NCBI GenBank assembly: GCA_039810085.1
Contig: JBDHWG010000014.1
Coordinates: forward strand, 95,606-159,605
Origin: JBDHWG01 sp039810085
Lineage (GTDB): Bacteria > Chloroflexota > Anaerolineae > Epilineales > JAHCIE01
DNA: 64,000 nt
Direction: 5' to 3'
The position numbers and the translations under genes were made by a program. Below are positions 9,762 to 18,246 of this stretch, piece by piece (within the stretch, counting starts at the first letter, position 1; each line of letters opens with the position of its first letter). Below the pieces are notes generated by a model. That model saw only the letters and a program-made list of their open reading frames with translations. It made no database searches and was not told the DNA's origin.

Positions 9762-9874
9762 CGTCGCGGCGTAACCATTCTAGCCGGCAGTCCTCTGCCG
9801 GGAAGACCATTGTACGCCGGAGCGTAGAGACGGTCAAGCCAAAGCCAATAAAGTGACCACAGCAACGCCAAACC

Positions 9875-9988
9875 GTCGTTGCGAGGAGGGACGACGAAGC
9901 AACCTCGCGGCGGGTATAGCCAGGCTCTAGCGGCCTAGACCGTCTGTCGCAAGGGCGGGGGATTGCTTCGCTCACGCTCGCAATGACA
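9875..9988. repeat. Dispersed palindromic repeat, family A
   Basis: Starts GTCGTTGCGAGGAGG...GAAGCAACCTCG and ends GGGATTGCTTCG...CTCGCAATGAC. The ends are inverted copies. Related copies occur at 14965, 30455, 37783, 39170-39342 and 63793 of this window. Confidence 0.8.
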
Positions 9989-10055
9989 GCCCTTGCGTCT
10001 CTGCGTTGACATGCTTTCTTTGCAAAACTCCCGGATCGTGTGACGGCGTGCGCCG

Positions 10056-10139
10056 ACACAAGAAACTTCCGAATGTCACCCCGACGTAGGAGGGGTCTGG
10101 ACTGCCGCAGTCCAGATGCCTCGTCCCTCGGCATGACAG
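10056..10139. repeat. Dispersed palindromic repeat, family B
   Basis: ACACAAGAAACTTCCGAATG followed by TCACCCCGACGTAGGAGGGG, then an internal GTCTGGACTGC / GCAGTCCAGA palindrome, ending CCTCGGCATGACAG. It is nearly identical over ~84 bp to 37622-37705, including the left extension. A shorter copy lies at 14865-14930. Confidence 0.85.
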
Positions 10140-10169
10140 CGTGAAGTTTCGAGGAGGGTATGATGAGCT

Positions 10170-12395
10170 TTATTCGCTCTCACCTCGCGCTGGCGTGGCC
10201 GGCGCACTGGTCGTCTCGCTCTCCCCGCTGGCGTCGTGGGCGAGGACGAGCTGGTAGGCATACTCGACGATGCCGCGGCGGATGCACGTCTCGGCTTCGC
10301 GCAGCTTGTCCCGCAGGATGATGTTCTCCGGCTCGGCGTGGCGCACCGCCTGGCGAAGCTGCCCCAGCAGGTCGATGGTCTTCTGCAAGCCCTGGATGAT
10401 GTCGCCCTCGGCCATCCCCACCAGCGCGGCGGCCTGGGGGAGCGGCGCGCCCTGCGCCCACAGCAGCGCGGGCCCGGCGAACGACTCCGACAGGAACGTC
10501 GAGACGCCGACCTCGGCGGTTGCCTCGGCCTGCAAGACCTCGCTGTGGATGTCGAACACCGTCCGCCGCGTCCGCGCCAGGGACGTCGTCCAGGGCACGT
10601 CCGGCGTCGTTAGCAGCTCGCGGTCGAACGCGAACCACGACACGGCCTCGGCCACCTCGTCCGGCGGGAGGTCGTCCAGGACGTGCCGCCGCAGCACCTC
10701 GGCCAGCGTCAGCGAGTTGGTGTCGAAGATGCGCGCCAGCCACTTCGCCCGCTCCGTCAGCCGGTTGTGAATGAAGTAGCCGAACTGGGCAAGCACCCCC
10801 TCCAGGCGGCGCACGAAGCGCCGCGCCCCCCGCCGCGCACGGTAGCCTGCCTGGTCGATCTCGCCGTCCAGGTCCTCCATGCGACTCAGGAGACGCCGCG
10901 CCCGCGCCTCCTCGTAGTCCGGCCGCAGCTTGAGCTGCTCGACGCGCTGGGCCACCTTGAAGCGCTGCACCGCCGCGTCCAGCATATCGTCGTCGCGCTG
11001 GAAGCGCTTGAGCGAGGCCGCCGTCAGGTCCACCATCAGCCGGTCGCCGATATCCTCCTGCCAGAGATTGACCAGGGCGTTGTAGCCCGGCGCGAACGCC
11101 GACTCCAGCGGCAGCAACTCCGCCGTCGCCAGATCGGCCATGCGCTGGGCCGAGACCAGGGGCGAGTACGGGATGACGACGGTGCCGAGGGTGTCCAGGC
11201 CGCGCCGCCCGGCGCGCCCGGCCATCTGCCGCAATTCGTTGGGTAGGAGCATGCGCCGCCGCTCGCCGTCGTACTTCGACGCTTCGCCGATGACGACGGT
11301 GCGCGCCGGCATGTTCACGCCCAGCGCCAGAGTGTCCGTGGCGAAGACGGCGCGCAGGCGGTTGGCAGCGAACTGTTCCTCGACGAACACTTTTAGAATG
11401 GGCAGGATGCCGGCGTGGTGGAACGCGACGCCGAAAGGCAGCAGCGCCCGCAGGTCGGCCACCTGCTTGATGGAGCGGTCGGCCTTGTCCAGCACGGAGA
11501 TGCGCTCGTCGAACTGCGCGACGATTTCGTCGGCGTGGGGCACGCGGGGCAGCGTCTTGCACGTCGCCGCCGCGTCCTCCACCAGCTTGCGCGAGAACAG
11601 GAAGTATAGCGCGGGGAGGCGGTCCATCTCGGCCAGGGTGTTGATGATTTCCAGCGGCGTCGGAATAGGGTGGGGCTTGCCGTGGCCCTCCGTGCCGTTG
11701 GCGCGCGGCGCCCACCCGCCGCGCTGGCTGCGCGCCAGCTCGCCGCCGATGCGCTCGCGCAGGCGGATCTTGCCCTCGCTGCTCACCAGGAGCTTCATCT
11801 CGTCGTCCACGAAGTACACGAACTCCAGCGGCACGACGCGGTGCTCGCTCTGCACCAGGGCCATGTCGCCGCGCAGCGCCGACAGCCACGCCGCGATCTC
11901 CAGGGCGTTGGGGACGGTGGCCGATAGGCACACCATGCACACCGACTGCGGCGCAAGGATGATAGCCTCCTCCCACGCCGTGCCGCGCTCCGGGTCGGCC
12001 AGGTAATGCACCTCGTCGAAGATGACGTAGGCGATGTCCGTCTCGTCGCCCTGTAGGAGCATGTTGCGGTAGACCTCGGTGGTCATGACCACGAGGGGCG
12101 CGGTCGGGTTTTCCACCAGGTCGCCGGTCATCAGGCCCACGCGCTCGACGCCATACTGGGCGCGGAAGTCGCGGAACTTCTGGTTGGAGAGCGCCTTCAG
12201 CGGCGTGGTGTAGACGACGCGGCGGTTCGCGCTCAGCCCGGCCCACACGGCGTACTCGGCGACGACGGTCTTGCCCGTGCCCGTCGGCGCCGCGACGAAT
12301 ACCGACTGGTCGTGGGCGAGATGCTGGATGGCCTCGCGCTGGAACGGGTCCAGCGGGAACGGGTAGCGCCTTTCAAACTCCTCGACAGGGTTCAT
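10170..12395 (-). CDS. Ski2-like DEVH-box RNA helicase
   Basis: 741 aa. Walker A APTGTGKT (36-43), TTPLKALSNQK motif Ia, DEVH box (127-130), LSATVPN motif III, and QMAGRAGRRG motif VI near residue 390 define an SF2 Ski2/Mtr4-type helicase. The C-terminal half is helical, like DSHCT-containing relatives. Bacterial members are thought to unwind structured RNA or act in RNA turnover; the substrate is unknown. The protein ends in a short Ser/Thr/Pro tail. A C-family repeat and then the YjbQ gene lie upstream. Confidence 0.85.
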   Translation of the reverse strand: MNPVEEFERRYPFPLDPFQREAIQHLAHDQSVFVAAPTGTGKTVVAEYAVWAGLSANRRVVYTTPLKALSNQKFRDFRAQYGVERVGLMTGDLVENPTAPLVVMTTEVYRNMLLQGDETDIAYVIFDEVHYLADPERGTAWEEAIILAPQSVCMVCLSATVPNALEIAAWLSALRGDMALVQSEHRVVPLEFVYFVDDEMKLLVSSEGKIRLRERIGGELARSQRGGWAPRANGTEGHGKPHPIPTPLEIINTLAEMDRLPALYFLFSRKLVEDAAATCKTLPRVPHADEIVAQFDERISVLDKADRSIKQVADLRALLPFGVAFHHAGILPILKVFVEEQFAANRLRAVFATDTLALGVNMPARTVVIGEASKYDGERRRMLLPNELRQMAGRAGRRGLDTLGTVVIPYSPLVSAQRMADLATAELLPLESAFAPGYNALVNLWQEDIGDRLMVDLTAASLKRFQRDDDMLDAAVQRFKVAQRVEQLKLRPDYEEARARRLLSRMEDLDGEIDQAGYRARRGARRFVRRLEGVLAQFGYFIHNRLTERAKWLARIFDTNSLTLAEVLRRHVLDDLPPDEVAEAVSWFAFDRELLTTPDVPWTTSLARTRRTVFDIHSEVLQAEATAEVGVSTFLSESFAGPALLWAQGAPLPQAAALVGMAEGDIIQGLQKTIDLLGQLRQAVRHAEPENIILRDKLREAETCIRRGIVEYAYQLVLAHDASGESETTSAPATPARGESE

Positions 12396-12418
12396 GCTTT
12401 CCTCAACAAAGCCTAACT

Positions 12419-12483
12419 GTCACTCTGAGCGGAGCGAAGAGTCCCTCGACACGCCGGGATGCTTCGTTTCACTCAGCATGACG
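12419..12483. repeat. Dispersed palindromic repeat, family C
   Basis: TGTCACTCTGAGCGGAGCGA ... GATGCTTCGTTTCACTCAGC ATGAC, with inverted ends. A second copy, in opposite orientation, lies at 18071-18136. Confidence 0.75.
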
Positions 12484-12491
12484 ACATGGTG

Positions 12492-12923
12492 TCATTCGCC
12501 TAGAATCTGCACCAACACCTCGCGACTCAGAGGGCCGTCGTACTCGGCGAAGTACACCCGCTGCCGCCCGCCCTTGACCAGCTTGCCCTCCGCAATCGGG
12601 AACATGGCGAAGTAGCCGCTGAGAATGCTGCGCAGGTGGGCGTGGGCGTTGAAGCCCAGGCGACCGTCGAAGTCCAGATAGCGGTTGTGCCAGTACTCGC
12701 CCTCTTCCGGCGCGAGCCGCGCCAGGTGCGCCAGCACGTCGCGCTCCAGGCACTCGATGCCCTCGGTGACAACGACGCCGGCCGAGGTGTGCAGGTTGAT
12801 GATGTTGACCAGGCCGTTGGTCACGCCACTCGCCGCGACGGCATTCTCCACCAGGGGCGTCACGTCGATCAGCTCTTGCTCGCGGCGGCTCTGCACCGTC
12901 AGTTTCTCCAGTTTGATGATCAT
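12492..12923 (-). CDS. YjbQ / UPF0047 family protein
   Basis: 143 aa. The ATG at 12923 overlaps the TGA of the amidohydrolase (ATGA), implying translational coupling; the longer reading frame is a shadow of that gene. Motifs HTSAGVVVTEG and GRLGFNAHAHLRSILSG are typical of UPF0047 proteins, some of which have thiamin-phosphate-synthase-like activity in vitro. The length matches the family (~130-145 aa). It is probably a soluble trimeric enzyme of uncertain physiological role. Confidence 0.85.
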   Translation of the reverse strand: MIIKLEKLTVQSRREQELIDVTPLVENAVAASGVTNGLVNIINLHTSAGVVVTEGIECLERDVLAHLARLAPEEGEYWHNRYLDFDGRLGFNAHAHLRSILSGYFAMFPIAEGKLVKGGRQRVYFAEYDGPLSREVLVQILGE

Positions 12924-13771
12924 GCCGGACGCTCCCCTAAAAGTTTCTCTGCATTCTCCTGGAAGACCAAATGCTGACAGTCCTCGCTCAGCCCCAGCTT
13001 CTTGACGGCGTGTACCATGTTCTTGATCTCGACGCGCGGGTAGTTGGAGCCGAAGACGACCTGGTGGCGCAGGCTGCGCTCGAACACCGTCAGCGGGACT
13101 TGCTTCGACATCATGAAGGCGATGAAGTCCCACGGGTTATCAAAGTACAGCGCCGCCGTATCCAGATAGATGTTGGGGTACTTCAGCGCCAGCATCACGC
13201 TGTCCAGCACCCACGGCCAGCCCATGTGGGCGATGACGATGTTGAGCTTCGGGAAATCGTAGGCCACGTCCTCCAGGAACAACGGCTGTGCCCAGCTCGC
13301 CTTCGCCTTCGGCTCCCAGCTCATCCCGCAGTGGATGACGACGGGGATGCCGAGGTCCTGCGCCACCGCGTAGATCGGGTACGCCTTCTCCCGGTCGTGC
13401 GGGAAGAACTCCTGCGTCGGCGGCGAGAGTTTCAGGCCGCGCAACCCCAGGCCGCGAATCGCCGCCTCCAGCTCTTGCGGCGCGTTCGGGTTGTGCGGGT
13501 CCACGCTGGCGAAGCCGATGAGACGGTCGCTCATGGCGCACAGCTCGGCCACCTGCTCGTTGGAGTAGAGCTTGACGCCCCGCGCTGTTGTCGCGTCGAT
13601 GGGCAGAATCACCGCCCGACGGATGCCCGCCACGTCCATCTGCAAGTGGAACGTCTCCAACGGCTGCATCCGGTTTCCAATGTAGAACACGTCGCGTGCC
13701 ACCGCCAGCAGCTCCGGATGGCGGTCGGCCATCTCCTGGACGAGCATCGGGTGGGTATGGAAGTCAATCAT
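12920..13771 (-). CDS. Amidohydrolase family protein (TIM-barrel metal-dependent hydrolase)
   Basis: 283 aa starting MIDFHTHPML. The HxH pair (H5, H7) is the usual first metal site of amidohydrolase-2 proteins. Later VIHCGMSW and IAHMGWPW provide further His ligands, and GSNYPR near 243 carries a conserved turn. The family includes decarboxylases and lactonases; the substrate is not evident. It lies 12 nt downstream of the SIS-domain gene and is coupled to yjbQ, so it belongs to the amino-sugar operon on the minus strand. Confidence 0.8.
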   Translation of the reverse strand: MIDFHTHPMLVQEMADRHPELLAVARDVFYIGNRMQPLETFHLQMDVAGIRRAVILPIDATTARGVKLYSNEQVAELCAMSDRLIGFASVDPHNPNAPQELEAAIRGLGLRGLKLSPPTQEFFPHDREKAYPIYAVAQDLGIPVVIHCGMSWEPKAKASWAQPLFLEDVAYDFPKLNIVIAHMGWPWVLDSVMLALKYPNIYLDTAALYFDNPWDFIAFMMSKQVPLTVFERSLRHQVVFGSNYPRVEIKNMVHAVKKLGLSEDCQHLVFQENAEKLLGERPA

Positions 13772-13783
13772 GGGTCACTTTCC

Positions 13784-14830
13784 TTAGAGGCGCACGACAG
13801 CGTCGAGGTTGGTCGGGCGGTCGGGGTCCAGGCCCTTCGCCATCGCCCGGTAGTAGGCCAGCAGTTGCAGGATGGGCAGGTACAGCGGCGCGCGGGCGAC
13901 GGCGTCCATGCCCGACTTTAGCTCCACGGCGTAGTCGGCCGGCAGCCCTTCGACGCGCTCGGCGATGGTCAGCACTTTCGCGCCCAGGTCGCGCATCTCG
14001 TGCAGCACGGCCGCCTCCTGCTCCCGCGCTGCGTCGCCCACCAGCCCAACGACGAGCATGTCAGGGCCGACGACGGACTTCGGCCCGTGGCGGAACTCCA
14101 TGAAGTGGAACGCCTCGGACGGCGAGAGGGACATCTCCTTCATCTTGAGCATCGCCTCGTTCGCCAGCCCGTAGTTCGCGCCCGAACCGAGGAACACGAA
14201 GCGCCCGATAGCCTCGTTCTCGCCGAGCCAGCGCGCTAGCGGTTCGTAGGCCGGGATGACGGCGTTGACCACGTCCGGCAGCCCCGCCAGCCGCTCCAGG
14301 TCACGCCAGCCGCCCGCCAGCCCGGCCAGCGCCTGCGTCAGCACGAGCATGCTGGTGAACGAGCGCGTCTGCGCGACGCTCTCCTCTTCGGCCTCCACCG
14401 TCATGAGCGAGAGGGGCGCGAGGCGGCCCAGGCTGCTCTTCGGATAACAGCCGACGCTCAGCCAGTCGCCCTCGGTGCGCTTCTGGTATGTCTCGACGGC
14501 GCGCAGGGTCTCCGTCGTCTCGCCGGAGCGGGAGACGGCGACGAGGAGGGCGGGCGCGGGACGGGCGAGGGCCAGGTCGGGGAACAGCCATACCTCCGAC
14601 GAGGGCAGCCCAACGGCGCGGCAGCCCGTCCACGCGCGCCAGATCGCCGCCGCCGACTGCGACAGGTAGTACGTCGAGCCGCAGCCGATGAACAGCGTGT
14701 CGCCCCGCGACGGGTCCAAGGCTTTGGTCAGTTCAGGGGCATGGGCCGCCGCCACTGCCAGGCTCGCTGCCCACGCCTCCCCCTGCCCGACGATTTCTTT
14801 ATACGTATGGTGTCCAGGCATTACTTCCAT
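13784..14830 (-). CDS. SIS-domain sugar-phosphate isomerase/deaminase (AgaS/GlmS C-terminal type)
   Basis: 348 aa. The ATG at 14830 has GGAGG at 9 nt. Tandem SIS domains are visible: FIGCGSTYYLS and VAVSRSGETTET in the first, FLGSGANYGLA and EFRHGPKSVV in the second. These match the isomerase half of GlmS and the AgaS/NagB-II deaminases; the glutaminase domain is absent. It probably converts an amino-sugar phosphate to a keto-sugar phosphate with release of ammonia. Its placement downstream of a ROK kinase and opposite a GH20 hexosaminidase fits GlcNAc or GalNAc catabolism. Confidence 0.85.
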   Translation of the reverse strand: MEVMPGHHTYKEIVGQGEAWAASLAVAAAHAPELTKALDPSRGDTLFIGCGSTYYLSQSAAAIWRAWTGCRAVGLPSSEVWLFPDLALARPAPALLVAVSRSGETTETLRAVETYQKRTEGDWLSVGCYPKSSLGRLAPLSLMTVEAEEESVAQTRSFTSMLVLTQALAGLAGGWRDLERLAGLPDVVNAVIPAYEPLARWLGENEAIGRFVFLGSGANYGLANEAMLKMKEMSLSPSEAFHFMEFRHGPKSVVGPDMLVVGLVGDAAREQEAAVLHEMRDLGAKVLTIAERVEGLPADYAVELKSGMDAVARAPLYLPILQLLAYYRAMAKGLDPDRPTNLDAVVRL

Positions 14831-14864
14831 ATTCGATAACCTCCAATTTCTGGTATTCCACCGC

Positions 14865-14930
14865 TGTCACCCCGACGAAGGAGGGGTCTGGACTGGGGCG
14901 GCCCAGATGCCTCCTCCGTCGGCATGACAG
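14865..14930. repeat. Dispersed palindromic repeat, family B (short copy)
   Basis: TGTCACCCCGACGAAGGAGG ... CGTCGGCATGACAG with inverted ends, between the SIS and ROK genes. It lacks the ACACAAGAAAC left extension of the other two copies. Confidence 0.8.
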
Positions 14931-14964
14931 CAGACGTGTTCGCGCCAGCCTGTCCATCGCCAGG

Positions 14965-14998
14965 GCGGGGGATTGCTTCGCGTTCGCTCGCAATGACC
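14965..14998. repeat. Half copy of family A repeat
   Basis: GGGGGATTGCTTCGCG...CTCGCAATGAC, the right half of the family A palindrome, immediately downstream of the ROK kinase stop. Confidence 0.7.
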
Positions 14999-15004
14999 GG
15001 ACCC

Positions 15005-16006
15005 TCAACTTGACGCGACAAGCGCCGCCGCGCCAAGGATTGCCACGTCCGTGCCCAGCGCCGTGAGGCGCACCTTCTCCGGCGCGTACATCTCGGCGAA
15101 CGTCGTCGATACGGCGGCGCGCTCGGCGAGGCTGCGGTAGATGGGCGCGGCGAGGGCATCACCGACGGCGGTCAGGCCGCCGCCCAGGACGACGAGTTGC
15201 GGGTCGAAGAACATGATGAGCTGCTGGATTGCCTCGGCCAGCGTCGCGCCGGTCGTATCGACAATCCCTTGCGCGACGGCGTCGCCCGCCGCAGCCGCCT
15301 CGAACACCATGCGCGTCGTCACCGCGCCGCCCGCGTCCGCCGCCATTTCGCCCAGCATCGTCGCCGCCCATGCGTCGACGGCTGCCTGCCCAAGCGCCGC
15401 GATACCTGGCCCCGACGCAATGGCTTCCAGGCAGCCGCGCGCCCCGCACTTGCACACGGGGCCTTGCGGGTCGAACACCGTGTGGCCGATCTCGCCCGCC
15501 AGCCCGCTCACCCCCCGATACAGCTTGCCGTCCAGCACCAGGCGTGCCGCAATCCCCGTGCCGAGGCTGAGGTAGACCATCGATGCCAGGCCCCGGCCCG
15601 CGCCGTAGTGGCTCTCGCCCAAGGCCGCCGCGCCGACGTCGTTCTCCACGGCGCACGGCAGGCCCAGCGCGTCGGACAGGTACGCCACAACGGGCGCATC
15701 ATGCCAGCCGACGTTCACCGAGTACACGCCCAGGCCCCGCGCCGGATCCACTTTACCCGGCACGCCCAGACCGACGGCGGTGATGTCGGACAGAGCGACC
15801 CCGGCAGCGGCGATTGTCGCGCGAATTGTGTCGGCGACACCGCGCAGGGTTTGATGGGCGCCGCCAAGCTGCGTCGCCGTCTGAGTGCGCCCGAACAGGC
15901 GGCCTTGGGCGTCCACGACGGCCGCTGCCGTCTTCGTGCCTCCCACATCCACGCCGACGACGAGCGGCGGCCGGGATCGAGCATCGCCCGTGATTATTTC
16001 CGTCAC
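15005..16006 (-). CDS. ROK family sugar kinase
   Basis: 333 aa. GTG start at 16006 with GGAGG at 9 nt. The ATP-binding motif DVGGT is at 20-24, the sugar-site END at 121-123, GEIGH at 171-175, and the ROK zinc motif CKCGARGCLE spans 185-194. No N-terminal helix-turn-helix is present, so this is an enzyme and not a ROK repressor. It likely phosphorylates glucose, GlcNAc or a related sugar in the cytosol. It is divergent from the GH20 gene across a 52-nt gap, suggesting shared control. Confidence 0.9.
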   Translation of the reverse strand: MTEIITGDARSRPPLVVGVDVGGTKTAAAVVDAQGRLFGRTQTATQLGGAHQTLRGVADTIRATIAAAGVALSDITAVGLGVPGKVDPARGLGVYSVNVGWHDAPVVAYLSDALGLPCAVENDVGAAALGESHYGAGRGLASMVYLSLGTGIAARLVLDGKLYRGVSGLAGEIGHTVFDPQGPVCKCGARGCLEAIASGPGIAALGQAAVDAWAATMLGEMAADAGGAVTTRMVFEAAAAGDAVAQGIVDTTGATLAEAIQQLIMFFDPQLVVLGGGLTAVGDALAAPIYRSLAERAAVSTTFAEMYAPEKVRLTALGTDVAILGAAALVASS

Positions 16007-16058
16007 GCGGCAATTCCTCCTACAATAACATCACCAACTCACAATGGAGTGACTCCCC

Positions 16059-18059
16059 ATGACCGATTTGCATTTCATTCCCGAGCCGAGCCTCATCGAG
16101 AGGCGCGAGGGCGCCTTCCCCTTGACCGCCGCCACCCGCATCCTCGTCGCCCCCGACGCCAGCGACGCCACGCGCTTCGCCGCCGGCGACCTGGCCGACG
16201 CGGTCAACCACGTCACCGGCCTCAGTCCCAGCATCGATGCGGCCGACGAGGACACCGACAACGCCATCCGGCTCGCCCTCGGCGCCACAGGGCAGGGGCC
16301 GGAGGGCTACATCCTGGCGATTGGCGCGGACGGCGTCGTCATTACAGCAGAGGATGAGGCCGGGCTATTCTACGGCGTCCAGACGCTCATCCAGGCGTTG
16401 CGCGCGCAGGGGCGTGTGCTGCTCGCGCTGCGCATCGAGGATAAGCCCGTCCTGGCGTATCGCGGCCTCATGCTCGATGTGTCGCGCGGCCGCGTCCCGC
16501 GCCTGGACTATCTCAAGCGCGTCGCGGCGTTCCTGGCGCACTACAAGATCAACCAGTTCCAACTCTACACCGAGCACACCTTCGTCTTCAGCCGCCACGC
16601 CGACTACGCCGCGTCCGTCGGCGCGCTGACACCTGCGGAAATCCGCGAGCTGGACGCGTTCTGCCGCGAGCGCCACATCGAGCTTGTGCCTAACCTCCAG
16701 TCCTACGGCCACCACCGCTCGCTGCTGGCCCTCGATCAGTACAAGCACCTGTCGGAGACGACCTGGCCGTGGTCGCTCACACCGGCCAACGAGGAGACGT
16801 ATCAGTTGCTCGATGAGTGGTACGGCGAGATGTTGCCCAACTTCACCTCGATGCAGCTCAACGTCGACTGTGACGAGACCATCGATCACGGCCTCGGCCA
16901 ATCGGCAGCCCTGGCAGCCGAGCGCGGCAAGGGCCGCCTCTACCTCGACCACATCCTGCGCCTGCGGGAGTTAGCGGCGAAGTATGGCCGCCGCATCCAG
17001 GTCTGGGCCGACATTATCAACGAGTACCCTGAGCTCATCCCCGAAGTCCCCGACGACGTGACGCTGCTCGACTGGTGGTACGAGGACGCGCCGGCCTACC
17101 CGACGATTGACGCCATCGCCAAGGCGGGACGCCGCTTCATGGTCTGCCCCGGCGTGTCGTCCTGGAACACCCTGTTCCCGCGCATCGACAACGCCCTCGG
17201 CAACATCCGCGGCTATACGCGGGCGGGCATCGCGGCCGGCGCGGTCGGCATGCTCAACACTGAGTGGGGCGACTACGGCCACTACCAGCAGCCGGAAGCC
17301 TCGCTCTACCTGTACGCCTTCGGCGGGGCGACGGCGTGGACCGGCGGCGCGACAGAGCCGGCGGAGTTCGACCGCCACGTCGGCCCCCTCGTCTACGGCG
17401 ATCTCTCCGGGCGCGTCGTCGCCGCGATCCGCCGCCTGGGGAAAGCTATGCTGCACCCAGCGATTCGCTCCCACAACCGTTCAGAGGCTGCCTACGCTAT
17501 CTTCGACGACCCGCTGGCCGGCCGCGTTGCCGACATCCCCGCGCCAGTGGTCAAGGAATTCGCCGAGGCCGCCGCGGAAGCTCTGCCCGTTTTTGCGACT
17601 CTGCGCGACGACAACATGCGCCACCAGATGTCCTTCGCCGCCTATCAACTGGCCTTTGCCGCCGCCAAGCTCACCCTCACCAGGGAGCTGCGCGCCGCGC
17701 TGCGAGACGGCGGCGACGTGGCGCCGCTTATTGGGCGGCTCAAGGCGCAGCGCCAGACACTGGCAGCCATGCGCGCTGAATTCGAGGAGCTTTGGCTGGA
17801 CGTCTCGAAGCGCGCCGAGATCGACCTGAGCCTGGGCTACTACGACACGGCGCTCGCGCACCACGACGCCGCCATCGCCTGGCTGGAGTCCGGTGGCCGT
17901 GACCTGTCCACCTACCAAATGGAGAAGCAGGTGCTGCTCTGGGAAGTCGGCGGCCACCACCTGATGGATCTGGTGGCGCTCGTCGGCTTTGAGAACCTGC
18001 CGCCGGTCGTCCAGAGCTGGCTCGGCCGCGCGGCTGGGCAGCCGTCGAAGGTGGATTAG
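16059..18059 (+). CDS. GH20-type beta-N-acetylhexosaminidase, cytoplasmic
   Basis: 666 aa. A GH20b-like N-terminal domain (~1-125) precedes a TIM barrel (LMLDVSRGRVPRLDYLKR at ~145). The pair in VDCDETIDHG (D272, E273) corresponds to the catalytic Asp-Glu of GH20, with Cys replacing the usual Gly before it. A helical C-terminal region of ~200 residues follows. No signal peptide is present, so substrate must be imported, consistent with the nearby oligosaccharide/peptide-type ABC transporter. GGAG lies 9 nt before the ATG. Confidence 0.85.
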   Translation: MTDLHFIPEPSLIERREGAFPLTAATRILVAPDASDATRFAAGDLADAVNHVTGLSPSIDAADEDTDNAIRLALGATGQGPEGYILAIGADGVVITAEDEAGLFYGVQTLIQALRAQGRVLLALRIEDKPVLAYRGLMLDVSRGRVPRLDYLKRVAAFLAHYKINQFQLYTEHTFVFSRHADYAASVGALTPAEIRELDAFCRERHIELVPNLQSYGHHRSLLALDQYKHLSETTWPWSLTPANEETYQLLDEWYGEMLPNFTSMQLNVDCDETIDHGLGQSAALAAERGKGRLYLDHILRLRELAAKYGRRIQVWADIINEYPELIPEVPDDVTLLDWWYEDAPAYPTIDAIAKAGRRFMVCPGVSSWNTLFPRIDNALGNIRGYTRAGIAAGAVGMLNTEWGDYGHYQQPEASLYLYAFGGATAWTGGATEPAEFDRHVGPLVYGDLSGRVVAAIRRLGKAMLHPAIRSHNRSEAAYAIFDDPLAGRVADIPAPVVKEFAEAAAEALPVFATLRDDNMRHQMSFAAYQLAFAAAKLTLTRELRAALRDGGDVAPLIGRLKAQRQTLAAMRAEFEELWLDVSKRAEIDLSLGYYDTALAHHDAAIAWLESGGRDLSTYQMEKQVLLWEVGGHHLMDLVALVGFENLPPVVQSWLGRAAGQPSKVD

Positions 18060-18070
18060 CCCCGGTCTGT

Positions 18071-18136
18071 TGTCATGCTGAGTGGAACGAAGCATACCGG
18101 TGGCATCGGGGACTCTTCGCTATCGCTCAGAGTGAC
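18071..18136. repeat. Dispersed palindromic repeat, family C
   Basis: TGTCATGCTGAGTGGAACGA ... GACTCTTCGC...CTCAGAGTGACA. It is the inverted counterpart of 12419-12483. The following 18140-18215 holds a GCAGAGGCGCAGAGG / CTCTGCGTCTCTGCG inverted repeat. Confidence 0.75.
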
Positions 18137-18246
18137 AGCGGCGATGCAGAGGCGCAGAGGAAGAGAACGACTGCGTCTTTTCCCTTTGCGTCTCTGCGTC
18201 TCTGCGTTCCTTTCCTCTCCAGGCATGGCTGGCAGCAATGCCACTC

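Larger units (their letters stand above)
9762..10169. other. Gene-free gap made largely of two dispersed repeats
   Basis: The space between the Ski2-like helicase stop and the nuclease-helicase start contains one GTCATTGCGAG-type inverted repeat (9875-9988) and one TGTCACCCCGACG-type repeat (10056-10139). Reading frames across it are repeat translations without ribosome sites. No promoter stood out. Confidence 0.7.

Noticed and set aside
9466..10134. 222-codon minus-strand frame over the nuclease-helicase 5' end
   Set aside because: Most of it translates dispersed repeats A and B; the true start at 9761 is in another frame.
10180..12246. 688-codon minus-strand frame inside the Ski2-like helicase
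   Set aside because: Gly/Arg/Pro-rich shadow of the GC-rich helicase gene, which has all expected motifs in the other frame.
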